A stretch of DNA of 64,000 nt from the NCBI RefSeq assembly GCF_000518805.1, contig NZ_JAEH01000014.1, positions 1-64,000 on the forward strand, given 5' to 3'. Below the pieces are notes generated by a model, which did not search any database, was not told the DNA's origin, and saw only the letters and a program-made list of their open reading frames with translations. This DNA comes from Shewanella waksmanii ATCC BAA-643. GTDB taxonomy: Bacteria; Pseudomonadota; Gammaproteobacteria; Enterobacterales; Shewanellaceae. Shown one piece after another: positions 11,740 to 18,367 of this stretch (positions are counted from its first letter, which is position 1; each line of letters begins with the position of its first letter). The translations under genes were made by a program, and so were the position numbers.

Positions 11740-12234
11740 ATGAAGTACGATTATACGACCTCACGTTTACAGGTGCGCCATTTGGCTCAAGTCGAGGTTT
11801 GCGCCAATTTGCTTGATGATATTGTGGCAACATTGACACCTGAAGTTGTTAGGGACTTACCTAATGCCTTTAAGGGGATTGATGACCGAAAAGCTGCGCA
11901 GCAGTGGCTAGAGAAAATCAACCAAGATGGTGAACTGCTCTTGGTTTATAGCCGAGCGACTCAGCGATTGGTCGGTATGGTATTTCTTTATATACAGCCA
12001 ACTTACGCGCACATAGGCTATTTACTGGCTCAGACTTGTTGGCGCCAAGGCTTGGCCACTGAATTACTGTTAGGCTTGATTGACCAATGTCGGTGCGAAA
12101 GCCCTTGGTATCGGCTCGTAGCTGGGGTCAGCGCAGATAATCTGGCATCAATTAACTTATTGGAAAAATTAGGCTTTGTATTGGATAACACTCAAGCTGA
12201 CGGAAGTTTGCACTACCAGCTCAGCCTGAGTTGA
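11740..12234 (+). CDS. GNAT-family acetyltransferase, RimJ/RimL-like
   Basis: About 164 residues. The fold shows motif A as YLLAQTCWRQGLATELLLGLIDQC and the late VSADNLASINLLEKLGFVL typical of RimJ/RimL-like enzymes that acetylate N-termini or small amines. The ATG at 11740 is preceded by AGGGTGACC; a longer frame starting inside the previous gene is unlikely. Seven bases separate it from the preceding GNAT. It converges on the HTH regulator gene with a 25-bp gap. The substrate is unknown. Confidence 0.8.
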   Translation: MKYDYTTSRLQVRHLAQVEVCANLLDDIVATLTPEVVRDLPNAFKGIDDRKAAQQWLEKINQDGELLLVYSRATQRLVGMVFLYIQPTYAHIGYLLAQTCWRQGLATELLLGLIDQCRCESPWYRLVAGVSADNLASINLLEKLGFVLDNTQADGSLHYQLSLS

Positions 12235-12259
12235 TCCACACGGCGTTGGTCGAACTCGG

Positions 12260-13165
12260 TTATGAAGGGGTCCAGATTAACTTGCCGCAGTCGGTTAAGT
12301 CATATCCGCCGAGTGTCGCCGCCAGTTGTTTGGTTTGGGTGCTAGACAGTAGGTCGAATAACGCTTGTAGTTGACGTCTAAAATAGATGCCTTGTGGCAT
12401 AACAAAATCAAATGATTCAGTAATTAACGGCACAAAGCTCAATCCGCTTTCCATGGCGACAGACTGACAACCAAACCCAATGTCTGCTTCGTTGCGAGTA
12501 ATAAACCCTGCCAGCTCCCGTTCACTATGGGCCGTGACCGAAAAGCTCAAATGGCTTACCGCCGCCCCTTGTTTCATCAGCCAATGTTCCAAATGCTGTT
12601 GACTGCCTGCACCGTCTTGGCGGCCAACCCAGCGCCAGGGCATGCTGACAATTTTATCTTCTTCTTGGCAGCGTTGATGCATGTCGGCACGCATCATTAA
12701 GCCTTGTTTGCGGGTGTAACCGTGTACCATCACCCATTGTTGATGATTGGCGTAACCTTTAAGCAATGCGGGGTGTCTGACGTTGCTTTCTTCAACACTG
12801 CCCCAGTGCAAGGTACACACATCAGCGTAGCCGCGCGACAATAAGTCCAGTCCCATTCGCGAGCCTGTGGCACTGTAACTGACTAAGTCACTTTTACCGA
12901 TACGGCACATTAATCGGGCGACCAACATAGACAGCAAAGGATCGTCACTGCCGGTGATATGCATACGATCGGACAACATGCCGCTGTGGCAAGAATCCAT
13001 CACCCAGCGATCAATTAAAATCTTGGGAAATAACCATTTACCTGTAACTTTAGTGGCAGGAAGAATGCGGTCATTAGCCATGGCATAGACTTTTTTCTCA
13101 TTGAGATCTAAGTACTCAGCAACTTGTTTAGCGCTCATGTAGATCAGTTCACTGGGCTCTGTCAT
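12260..13165 (-). CDS. HTH regulator with periplasmic-binding-like domain
   Basis: 301 residues in two parts. An N-terminal excisionase/MerR-type helix-turn-helix (about 9-56) contains SAKQVAEYLDLNEKKVYAM and GKWLFPKILIDRWV. From about 70 onward there is a PBP_like domain (PF12727 type) related to substrate-binding proteins, with SATGSRMGLDLLSRGYADVC, RQDGAGSQQHLEHWL and NEADIGFGC. Such regulators sense a small ligand, often molybdate or another oxyanion, in the cytoplasm. It lies 39 bp after fdhD in the same direction, so it is probably co-transcribed with fdhD and tied to formate dehydrogenase or Mo/W supply. The ligand is inference. An AAGGA precedes the ATG. Confidence 0.8.
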   Translation of the reverse strand: MTEPSELIYMSAKQVAEYLDLNEKKVYAMANDRILPATKVTGKWLFPKILIDRWVMDSCHSGMLSDRMHITGSDDPLLSMLVARLMCRIGKSDLVSYSATGSRMGLDLLSRGYADVCTLHWGSVEESNVRHPALLKGYANHQQWVMVHGYTRKQGLMMRADMHQRCQEEDKIVSMPWRWVGRQDGAGSQQHLEHWLMKQGAAVSHLSFSVTAHSERELAGFITRNEADIGFGCQSVAMESGLSFVPLITESFDFVMPQGIYFRRQLQALFDLLSSTQTKQLAATLGGYDLTDCGKLIWTPS

Positions 13166-13204
13166 CGCTTGTCCTTACCGGCAAAAATAGTGGCTATTGG
13201 CATG

Positions 13205-14053
13205 TTACTTGGCGGCGCGCTTTGGCGGCATATCATCAAATTCTATATTCTCGGCGCCGTTGTACACCAGAAAGTGGCGACCCTTAGCGCGGGCTATCAT
13301 GGTAATACCTAGCTTTTGCGCTAGCTCTAAGCCCATCTGGGTTGCGCCACTGCGAGATAGCAGCACGGGAATACCCATTTTGGCCACTTTAATTACCATC
13401 TCTGAGGTGAGGCGACCTGTGGTGTAAAACAATTTATCGTAACCCGCTTCTTGGTTTAGCCACATTTCACCTGCCAAAGTATCTACGGCATTGTGACGGC
13501 CCACATCTTCGACAAAACCGGTGATCTGATCTTCCTTACACAGGCCGCAACCATGCACCGCGCCGGCATTTTTATAGGTTTCATTATATTCGTTGATATT
13601 CTTCAACAAACGATAAATCATGCTTTGTTTTAGCTGTGGTTGTGGCAAATTAATCTCATCGAGCCCATCCATAAAGCCGCCATAAACTGTGCCTTGACCG
13701 CAACCCGTGGTGACGGTTTTCTCAGACAGCTTTTCGTCTAAATCTGCGGTGCTCTCTTTGGTTAACACTGCGGCGGAGTTGACATCCCAATCAATAATCA
13801 CAGATTCCAACTGTTTGACGTCTGAAATAAATCCCTGATTTTTAAGGTAGCCCAGTGCTAAAGACTCAGCTCGAGCGCCCAAAGTCATCAAGGTCACTAT
13901 GGGTTGCCAGTTGAGGTAAACCGTCAGTGGCCGTTCACAAGCAATGTATTTATCAACTGCTTCACCTTGCTCATTAATGGCCTTTACGGCAATGGTCAAG
14001 GGGACCTCAACATCGGTTTTTAATAAGGTTGGATTACGTTTCATTGGGCTCAT
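13205..14053 (-). CDS. fdhD: Formate dehydrogenase accessory sulfurtransferase FdhD
   Basis: 282 residues. FdhD carries sulfur from a cysteine desulfurase to the molybdenum cofactor, making the sulfido ligand formate dehydrogenases need. Diagnostic segments are YIACERPLTVYLNWQPIVTLMTLG, TLGARAESLALGYL, VEDVGRHNAVDTLAGEMW and TTGRLTSEMVIKVAKMGIPVLLSRSGAT. The usual CxxC of E. coli FdhD is replaced by TGCGQG (116-121), keeping only Cys118, while a second pair appears later in HGCGLC (167-172). The gene points away from the fdh operons and precedes the regulator gene. It shares 14054-14349 with the sigma-54 promoter. Confidence 0.93.
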   Translation of the reverse strand: MSPMKRNPTLLKTDVEVPLTIAVKAINEQGEAVDKYIACERPLTVYLNWQPIVTLMTLGARAESLALGYLKNQGFISDVKQLESVIIDWDVNSAAVLTKESTADLDEKLSEKTVTTGCGQGTVYGGFMDGLDEINLPQPQLKQSMIYRLLKNINEYNETYKNAGAVHGCGLCKEDQITGFVEDVGRHNAVDTLAGEMWLNQEAGYDKLFYTTGRLTSEMVIKVAKMGIPVLLSRSGATQMGLELAQKLGITMIARAKGRHFLVYNGAENIEFDDMPPKRAAK

Positions 14054-14192
14054 ATTTGATTTCTAGTCACTGAAGGCTGGCTCAAGCATAGCAATATTCA
14101 TTCCTTATGCAGCGATTCTTAATTAAATGCGTGATCTGGTCGATTATTGTGGCAGCGAGCGCCCTTTATTGTCCCGATCAGACTGGCGGCTT

Positions 14193-14205
14193 GGACAAAT
14201 TGTCC
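14193..14205. promoter_or_regulatory. Palindrome GGACAA-A-TTGTCC upstream of sigma-54 promoter
   Basis: A perfect 6+1+6 palindrome lies about 67 bp upstream of the -12 element of the sigma-54 promoter and inside the divergent fdhD upstream region. It is a candidate binding site for an activator or for the HTH/PBP regulator encoded next door. No known consensus was matched. Confidence 0.35.
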
Positions 14206-14256
14206 TACGCTTATTGTGGAAATGATGATCTAGTTCAAACTATTGCCGTTATTTAA

Positions 14257-14273
14257 CTGGCATCAATATTGCA
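14257..14273 (+). promoter_or_regulatory. Sigma-54 promoter for the fdh accessory operon
   Basis: CTGGCATCAATATTGCA fits the sigma-54 consensus (TGGCA, then TTGCA). The GG of the -24 element and the GC of the -12 element are at the required spacing (14260 to 14272 is 12 bp). A start near 14284 would leave a 66-nt leader before the DUF3305 gene. Sigma-54 control of formate enzymes has precedent in E. coli formate hydrogenlyase. No bacterial enhancer-binding protein is encoded in the window. Confidence 0.6.
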
Positions 14274-14349
14274 GCTGTATAGACATCGCTGAGCGGAAAA
14301 TCGCTGACTCCCCGTTAGAGTCGGCTTTCCATAGCAAGACGGAGACGGA

Positions 14350-14817
14350 ATGCAGCATACCGAAAGTCAATGGCCCATGTACGTATCTTTGAAAAAAACA
14401 GAGAAACTTGTGGGTCGCTGGACATCAGTCCAATGGGAAATCGATCAGATTTTACCCGCCACCCATGAAGCCCCAGAAGGCGCCAAGCTGGTGATGCTTG
14501 AATTGTATCGAGATGAACGAGCCAGTTACCGCCTCAACCTAGACATGGATAACACCATGCTCTACATCGTTTGTGACGAATTAGAAGATGGTACTTGGGT
14601 ACCAGCAGCTATTTCGGCTGACCAAAATGTCGCAGCAGGCTGTTTAGAGGGCGACACACCGGTACTTAATATGCAAATGCCAAGTGCCATTGCCTGCTGG
14701 ATTGAAGCGTTCATTACCCGCCACGGCGAAGTCGAAATCAGTGCCCATCGCCGCAAGCATGTTAATCGCCGTAAAGGCGAAGGCCCAAGTCAAAGTAACA
14801 GTCATGGGCGAGGCTAA
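14350..14817 (+). CDS. DUF3305 domain protein, fdh accessory
   Basis: 155 residues. It is recognised as the DUF3305 protein that habitually precedes DUF3306 in formate dehydrogenase loci. The sequence is soluble and beta-rich: WPMYVSLKKTEKLVGRWTSVQWEIDQI, LVMLELYRDERASYRLNLD, TPVLNMQMPSAIACWIEAFIT, then a basic tail with RRKHVNRRKGEG. It has no signal peptide, membrane segment or metal motif, so it probably works in the cytoplasm. It is the first gene after the sigma-54 promoter, with GGAGA before the ATG, and is followed by DUF3306 after 2 bp. A role in FDH assembly or regulation is inferred from context only. Confidence 0.82.
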   Translation: MQHTESQWPMYVSLKKTEKLVGRWTSVQWEIDQILPATHEAPEGAKLVMLELYRDERASYRLNLDMDNTMLYIVCDELEDGTWVPAAISADQNVAAGCLEGDTPVLNMQMPSAIACWIEAFITRHGEVEISAHRRKHVNRRKGEGPSQSNSHGRG

Positions 14818-14819
14818 TT

Positions 14820-15419
14820 ATGAGTGAACAATCGAGTGGTTTGTTATCACGTTGGAACCTTCGTCGTCAGAAAGTCGAAGAAGAGAAGCTAGCAGAAGAA
14901 ACTGAAGCAGATAATCAAGCGGCAGCGGAGTCCCTAGAGACCCAAGCACAAGCATCTGAGCTCGACGCCGGTGAGCAGAGCGAAGAAGCCAAAGTTGTTA
15001 GCGCTGAAGAGCTGCCAGATCCTGAGCAAATTGAAGTGGGTGGCAGCTTTGCGAGTTTTATGGCTGAAAATGTCGACCCAGCGGCCAAAGCTGCTGCGCT
15101 GCGTGCGCTATGGAAACAGCCGCATTATAACGAAATTGATGGTTTGCTTGAGTACGCATTAGATTACAGCAACCAACCAAAGTTGAGTGCTGATGTGTCA
15201 CAGGAGCTCACCAAAAAGATTTTCCGTCACGTCACTAAAGACGAAGAAGAAACCCCAGAGTCAGCAGAAGAGATGACTGCTGATATTACCTCTGAAGCCG
15301 ATGCTGAAGAGGCGAAAATCGCCGATACCGCTAGCGCGGACATTTTGGACGAAGTTAATGAGCAAGTGTCCCAAAATGAACCAGAAGTGGACGGTGGAAC
15401 AAAGGGAACTGTTGCTTAA
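14820..15419 (+). CDS. DUF3306 domain protein, fdh accessory
   Basis: 199 residues. After SRWNLRRQKVEEEKLAEE there is a long acidic Ala/Glu-rich stretch (about 20-72). Then comes the conserved DUF3306 core, GGSFASFMAENVDPAAKAAALRALWKQPHYNEIDGLLEYALDY (key block about 74-118, residues F-A-S-F and L-R-x-L-W). A second acidic tail follows. It appears soluble and partly disordered. It is 2 bp after DUF3305, in the same operon. The family is found almost only with formate dehydrogenases; its biochemical role is not known, and a chaperone-like or adaptor role is a guess. Confidence 0.82.
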   Translation: MSEQSSGLLSRWNLRRQKVEEEKLAEETEADNQAAAESLETQAQASELDAGEQSEEAKVVSAEELPDPEQIEVGGSFASFMAENVDPAAKAAALRALWKQPHYNEIDGLLEYALDYSNQPKLSADVSQELTKKIFRHVTKDEEETPESAEEMTADITSEADAEEAKIADTASADILDEVNEQVSQNEPEVDGGTKGTVA

Positions 15420-15458
15420 GGTAAGTTTGGAGAGTTATTAAACCCATAAATTTGGTAC

Positions 15459-15484
15459 GTGAATTGCTGTAGTGAATTGCTGTA
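15459..15484. repeat. Tandem 13-bp duplication
   Basis: GTGAATTGCTGTA occurs twice head to tail (15459-15471, 15472-15484) in the 168-bp gap between DUF3306 and the ferredoxin gene. It looks like a recent slippage duplication with no evident function. Confidence 0.7.
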
Positions 15485-15587
15485 GTAATAAGTATAAATA
15501 GGTGAAGCTGGCGCATTTAAGCGCAGCCATTAGAGCAAATCAGCCACCTAGCCGACAGCAGCGGCCAAAACTGTTCAGGAACGCAAT

Positions 15588-17273
15588 GTGAGCATACATT
15601 TAAATAGTAGTGAATCAGCTGACTTAAAGCAGGTCCGTCAGCAAGTATTGGGGCAAACCCAGATTCTACAGAATCTGATCCCACCCACAGTGAGTTATAC
15701 CACTGAAGGGAATGTGTTGGTGATCGGGCCTGAAGATTTAGCCCGTTTAGCGGCTGACCGTCTGACCAACATGGGTCAGGTGGCAATCCTTGCCAACGAA
15801 TCAATTACCAGCCAAGACGAAGCGCACCTTGAAAAGGTGATGCAGTCGGCTGAGCACATCGAAAGTTACTACAACAAATTAATTGAAATTAAAGGCTTCT
15901 TGGGCCAGTTCCAAGTTAAAGTTGAGCCGGAGTCGGCCACTGAAACTAGCGCTATCGACTTAAGCCTAGCGGCAATTCGTAAAGCCCATTTTGACCTGAT
16001 CCTAGACCTGAGCATGGCGCCATCTATCAACTTAGAAATGCTGCCACCAGGTTACTTCTATGTGGGTCAAGACCAAGCCAAACTTGATGAAGCTATTGAA
16101 CAGCTGCCTAGCATGATAGGTGAGTTTGATAAGCCTCGTTACGTTAAGGTCAATAGCGAAATTTGTGCCCATCACCGTAATGGACTTGATGGCTGTAATC
16201 GTTGCTTGAACTTCTGTCCTGCTGATGCGATTCAAAGCATCGACAAGATGATTGAGATAGACCCTTATCTTTGCCATGGCGCAGGCAGCTGTACTAATGC
16301 TTGTCCAACCGGCGCAATCGCATACGATTTACCTACACCACAAGCGCTGCATTCATATTTACATAAGTTGGTTGGTCGCTTCCGCGAGCAAGCGCAAACT
16401 GCCCCTGTGATTCTATTTCATGATGCAGCCAATGGCGCGGCGTTAATTAGCGAAGATTTACCCGGTGCCATTATCCCTGTTGAGCTAGAAGAAATTACCG
16501 TGGCCAGTATGGACCACTGGATGTCAGCACTAGCATGGGGTGCCCGCCAAATTATCGTGCTCAACACCGATGCCACGGCACCAACGCTCACGCAAATGTT
16601 GAACGGCGAGCAAAAGTTAGCTAACGATATTTTGGATGAGATGGGTCAACCACAACGCATTAGCGTGGTTAACCAAGCTGATATGGGTGAATTGACAAGC
16701 CTGATTGCGACCAGTGCTAACTGGCCAGTGATTGTGCCAGGTGAATTTGCGCCAACGACCAAGCGTGACACTTTGTATGCCGCCGTTGACCATCTCAATG
16801 AGCAAGCTGCATCAATTGATAGCTGCCTAAGTAAGAGCAATATTCCATTTGGTAAGGTCAGTGTAAACACTGAAAACTGTACCTTGTGTTTATCGTGCGT
16901 GTCGACTTGTCCAACACAAGCGTTGACCGATGGCGGTGACTTACCTGCACTGAACTTTGTTGAACAAGATTGTGTTCAGTGTGGTTTGTGTGAATCAGCG
17001 TGTCCTGAAAAAGTGATTAGCCTGACGCCACAAATCAACTTTGATAAAGCGGCGCGTCAACAGCGTCAAACGTTGAAAGAGGAAGCCCCATTCGAATGTA
17101 TTCGTTGTGGCACCGCTTTCGCAACCCAATCCATGGTGCAACGGATGCTGGATGTAGTCGGTGGCCATAGTGCATTTAGTGCCAACACTGAGCGCTTAAA
17201 AATGTGCGGCGACTGCCGGGTTAAAGATATGTTTGAAGACATCCTTCAAGATCCTGAAAAGCAACTGCGATAA
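15588..17273 (+). CDS. Polyferredoxin-type 4Fe-4S protein, fdh accessory
   Basis: 561 residues, cytoplasmic, with four ferredoxin-type [4Fe-4S] motifs in two pairs: a motif starting at Cys193 (C-GLDGCNRCLNFC then CHGAGSCTNAC), and CTLCLSC and CVQCGLCESAC from Cys431. A last set of cysteines (CIRCGTAF, CGDCRVKDMF) lies near the C-terminus. The N-terminal region (about 30-100) has a GNVLVIGPEDLARLAADRL nucleotide-binding-like fold. It is conserved in Shewanella-type fdh loci between DUF3306 and the TorD-like chaperone. It may pass electrons during enzyme maturation or from the enzyme; this is inferred. GTG start; an out-of-frame ATG two bases earlier is followed at once by TGA. Confidence 0.85.
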   Translation: MSIHLNSSESADLKQVRQQVLGQTQILQNLIPPTVSYTTEGNVLVIGPEDLARLAADRLTNMGQVAILANESITSQDEAHLEKVMQSAEHIESYYNKLIEIKGFLGQFQVKVEPESATETSAIDLSLAAIRKAHFDLILDLSMAPSINLEMLPPGYFYVGQDQAKLDEAIEQLPSMIGEFDKPRYVKVNSEICAHHRNGLDGCNRCLNFCPADAIQSIDKMIEIDPYLCHGAGSCTNACPTGAIAYDLPTPQALHSYLHKLVGRFREQAQTAPVILFHDAANGAALISEDLPGAIIPVELEEITVASMDHWMSALAWGARQIIVLNTDATAPTLTQMLNGEQKLANDILDEMGQPQRISVVNQADMGELTSLIATSANWPVIVPGEFAPTTKRDTLYAAVDHLNEQAASIDSCLSKSNIPFGKVSVNTENCTLCLSCVSTCPTQALTDGGDLPALNFVEQDCVQCGLCESACPEKVISLTPQINFDKAARQQRQTLKEEAPFECIRCGTAFATQSMVQRMLDVVGGHSAFSANTERLKMCGDCRVKDMFEDILQDPEKQLR

Positions 17274-17283
17274 GAGTTTAACT

Positions 17284-17949
17284 ATGACCGAACAAGTAAG
17301 AGAAGTATCAGAAAACGATCAGTTAAGAGCCGATATTTATCATTTATTAGCGGCACTTTTACGCAGTCAGCCAAGTGCTGAGCTATTGGAGTTTTTGCAG
17401 AACTTGGAAGTCGACGCTAATGATGACAGCGAGATGGCCAAAGCTTGGTTAGCGCTGAAATTAGCGGCTGGCCAGTTCAGCAGTGACCAACTTGAAGATG
17501 AGTATTTCAACATCTTCTTGGGGGTAGGCAGTGGTGAAATCTTACCTTATGGCAGCTGGTTTATGACGGGCTCACTAATGGATAAGCCGCTAGCACTGTT
17601 ACGTCAAGACTTGATGCAGCTTGGTTTTGAGCGCGAAGAAGAAGTGAAAGAGCCAGAAGATCACGTCGCTGCTTTGTGTGAAGTGATGGGCATACTCATT
17701 CTTGAGGCACCTGGCTATCGTCAACTGGCCTTCTATCAGCGTCACATTGGTAGCTGGATTGAACGTTTCTGCGACACATTAGCAGCAACACCTAGTGCCG
17801 CTTTCTATGCCACTGTGGCACAGCTAGCTAAAGCGTTCTTTGCCATTGAAGCCAACGAATTTGAGCAATTGAGCTTAGACATTCCTGTTAACTGCCCAGG
17901 CAGTGAAGCAGAAAAAATCACCCCAACGACCAGTGAACTCGCTTCATAG
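17284..17949 (+). CDS. TorD/DmsD-family molybdoenzyme chaperone
   Basis: About 221 residues, all helical. TorD-family proteins bind the Tat signal of a molybdoenzyme and hold the apoprotein until cofactor is inserted. Visible family features are LRADIYHLLAALLRSQPSAELLEF at the start, the LEDEYFNIFLGVG segment, PYGSWFMTGSLMDKPL and the EPEDHVAALCEVM hinge motif. The ATG at 17284 is used rather than a frame starting inside the ferredoxin gene; it follows 10 bp after that gene. Sitting directly before fdhX1-fdhA1, it is the probable dedicated chaperone of the three FdhA proteins. Confidence 0.9.
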   Translation: MTEQVREVSENDQLRADIYHLLAALLRSQPSAELLEFLQNLEVDANDDSEMAKAWLALKLAAGQFSSDQLEDEYFNIFLGVGSGEILPYGSWFMTGSLMDKPLALLRQDLMQLGFEREEEVKEPEDHVAALCEVMGILILEAPGYRQLAFYQRHIGSWIERFCDTLAATPSAAFYATVAQLAKAFFAIEANEFEQLSLDIPVNCPGSEAEKITPTTSELAS

Positions 17950-17966
17950 GACTTGGGTAGATATGA

Positions 17967-18092
17967 CGTCACTTTAGAATTTTGTCGTTAAAGTGACGAG
18001 CAAGAAATGAGGGGCAACCCTTGCAAGAGTCGGGTGGTACTTATGTTGTTACGTATGAGATGTGAGAGTCAACGGTACGTAGCGGCATAAGT
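17967..18092 (+). promoter_or_regulatory. Two hairpins in the leader before fdhX1
   Basis: CGTCACTTTA (17967-17976) pairs perfectly with TAAAGTGACG (17989-17998), forming a 10-bp stem with no T-run. A second long-loop pairing, ACTTATG (18039-18045) with CATAAGT (18086-18092), encloses a region with two TACGTA palindromes. Either could set the ratio of chaperone to structural mRNA. No separate promoter was identified here. Confidence 0.4.
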
Positions 18093-18127
18093 CACACCTT
18101 AAGTAATAAAAACAATTAGGAGACACT

Positions 18128-18325
18128 ATGAAGAAGCAAGCTTCTGACATGGGCCGCCGTCAACTGCTAAAAGCGTTGGCATTGGGTAGTGCTGCTGGTG
18201 CTGTTGCGACAGTAAGTGGTCAAGCCGTTGCGGCTGCGCCATCTGTTGAGCCTACAGCAAAAGGCGATGGCTACCGCGAAACAGATCATGTTCGTAGTTA
18301 TTACGATTCTTTACGTAGCAAGTAA
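18128..18325 (+). CDS. fdhX: FdhX1, small Tat-signal protein of formate dehydrogenase locus
   Basis: 65 residues, TIGR02811 type (formate dehydrogenase region TAT target). A twin-arginine motif (GRRQLLKAL at about 9-17) and a hydrophobic Ala/Gly stretch ending about residue 37 leave a mature piece of only about 28 residues. That piece ends in a conserved block, GYRETDHVRSYYDSLRSK. It is probably exported with FdhA1; its job is not known, and possibilities are a tiny subunit or an assembly factor. AGGAG precedes the ATG; fdhA1 follows after 42 bp. Confidence 0.88.
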   Translation: MKKQASDMGRRQLLKALALGSAAGAVATVSGQAVAAAPSVEPTAKGDGYRETDHVRSYYDSLRSK

Positions 18326-18367
18326 TCAACCACTTAATACTTAAAGAATAATTAAAGGAGATGTGTG

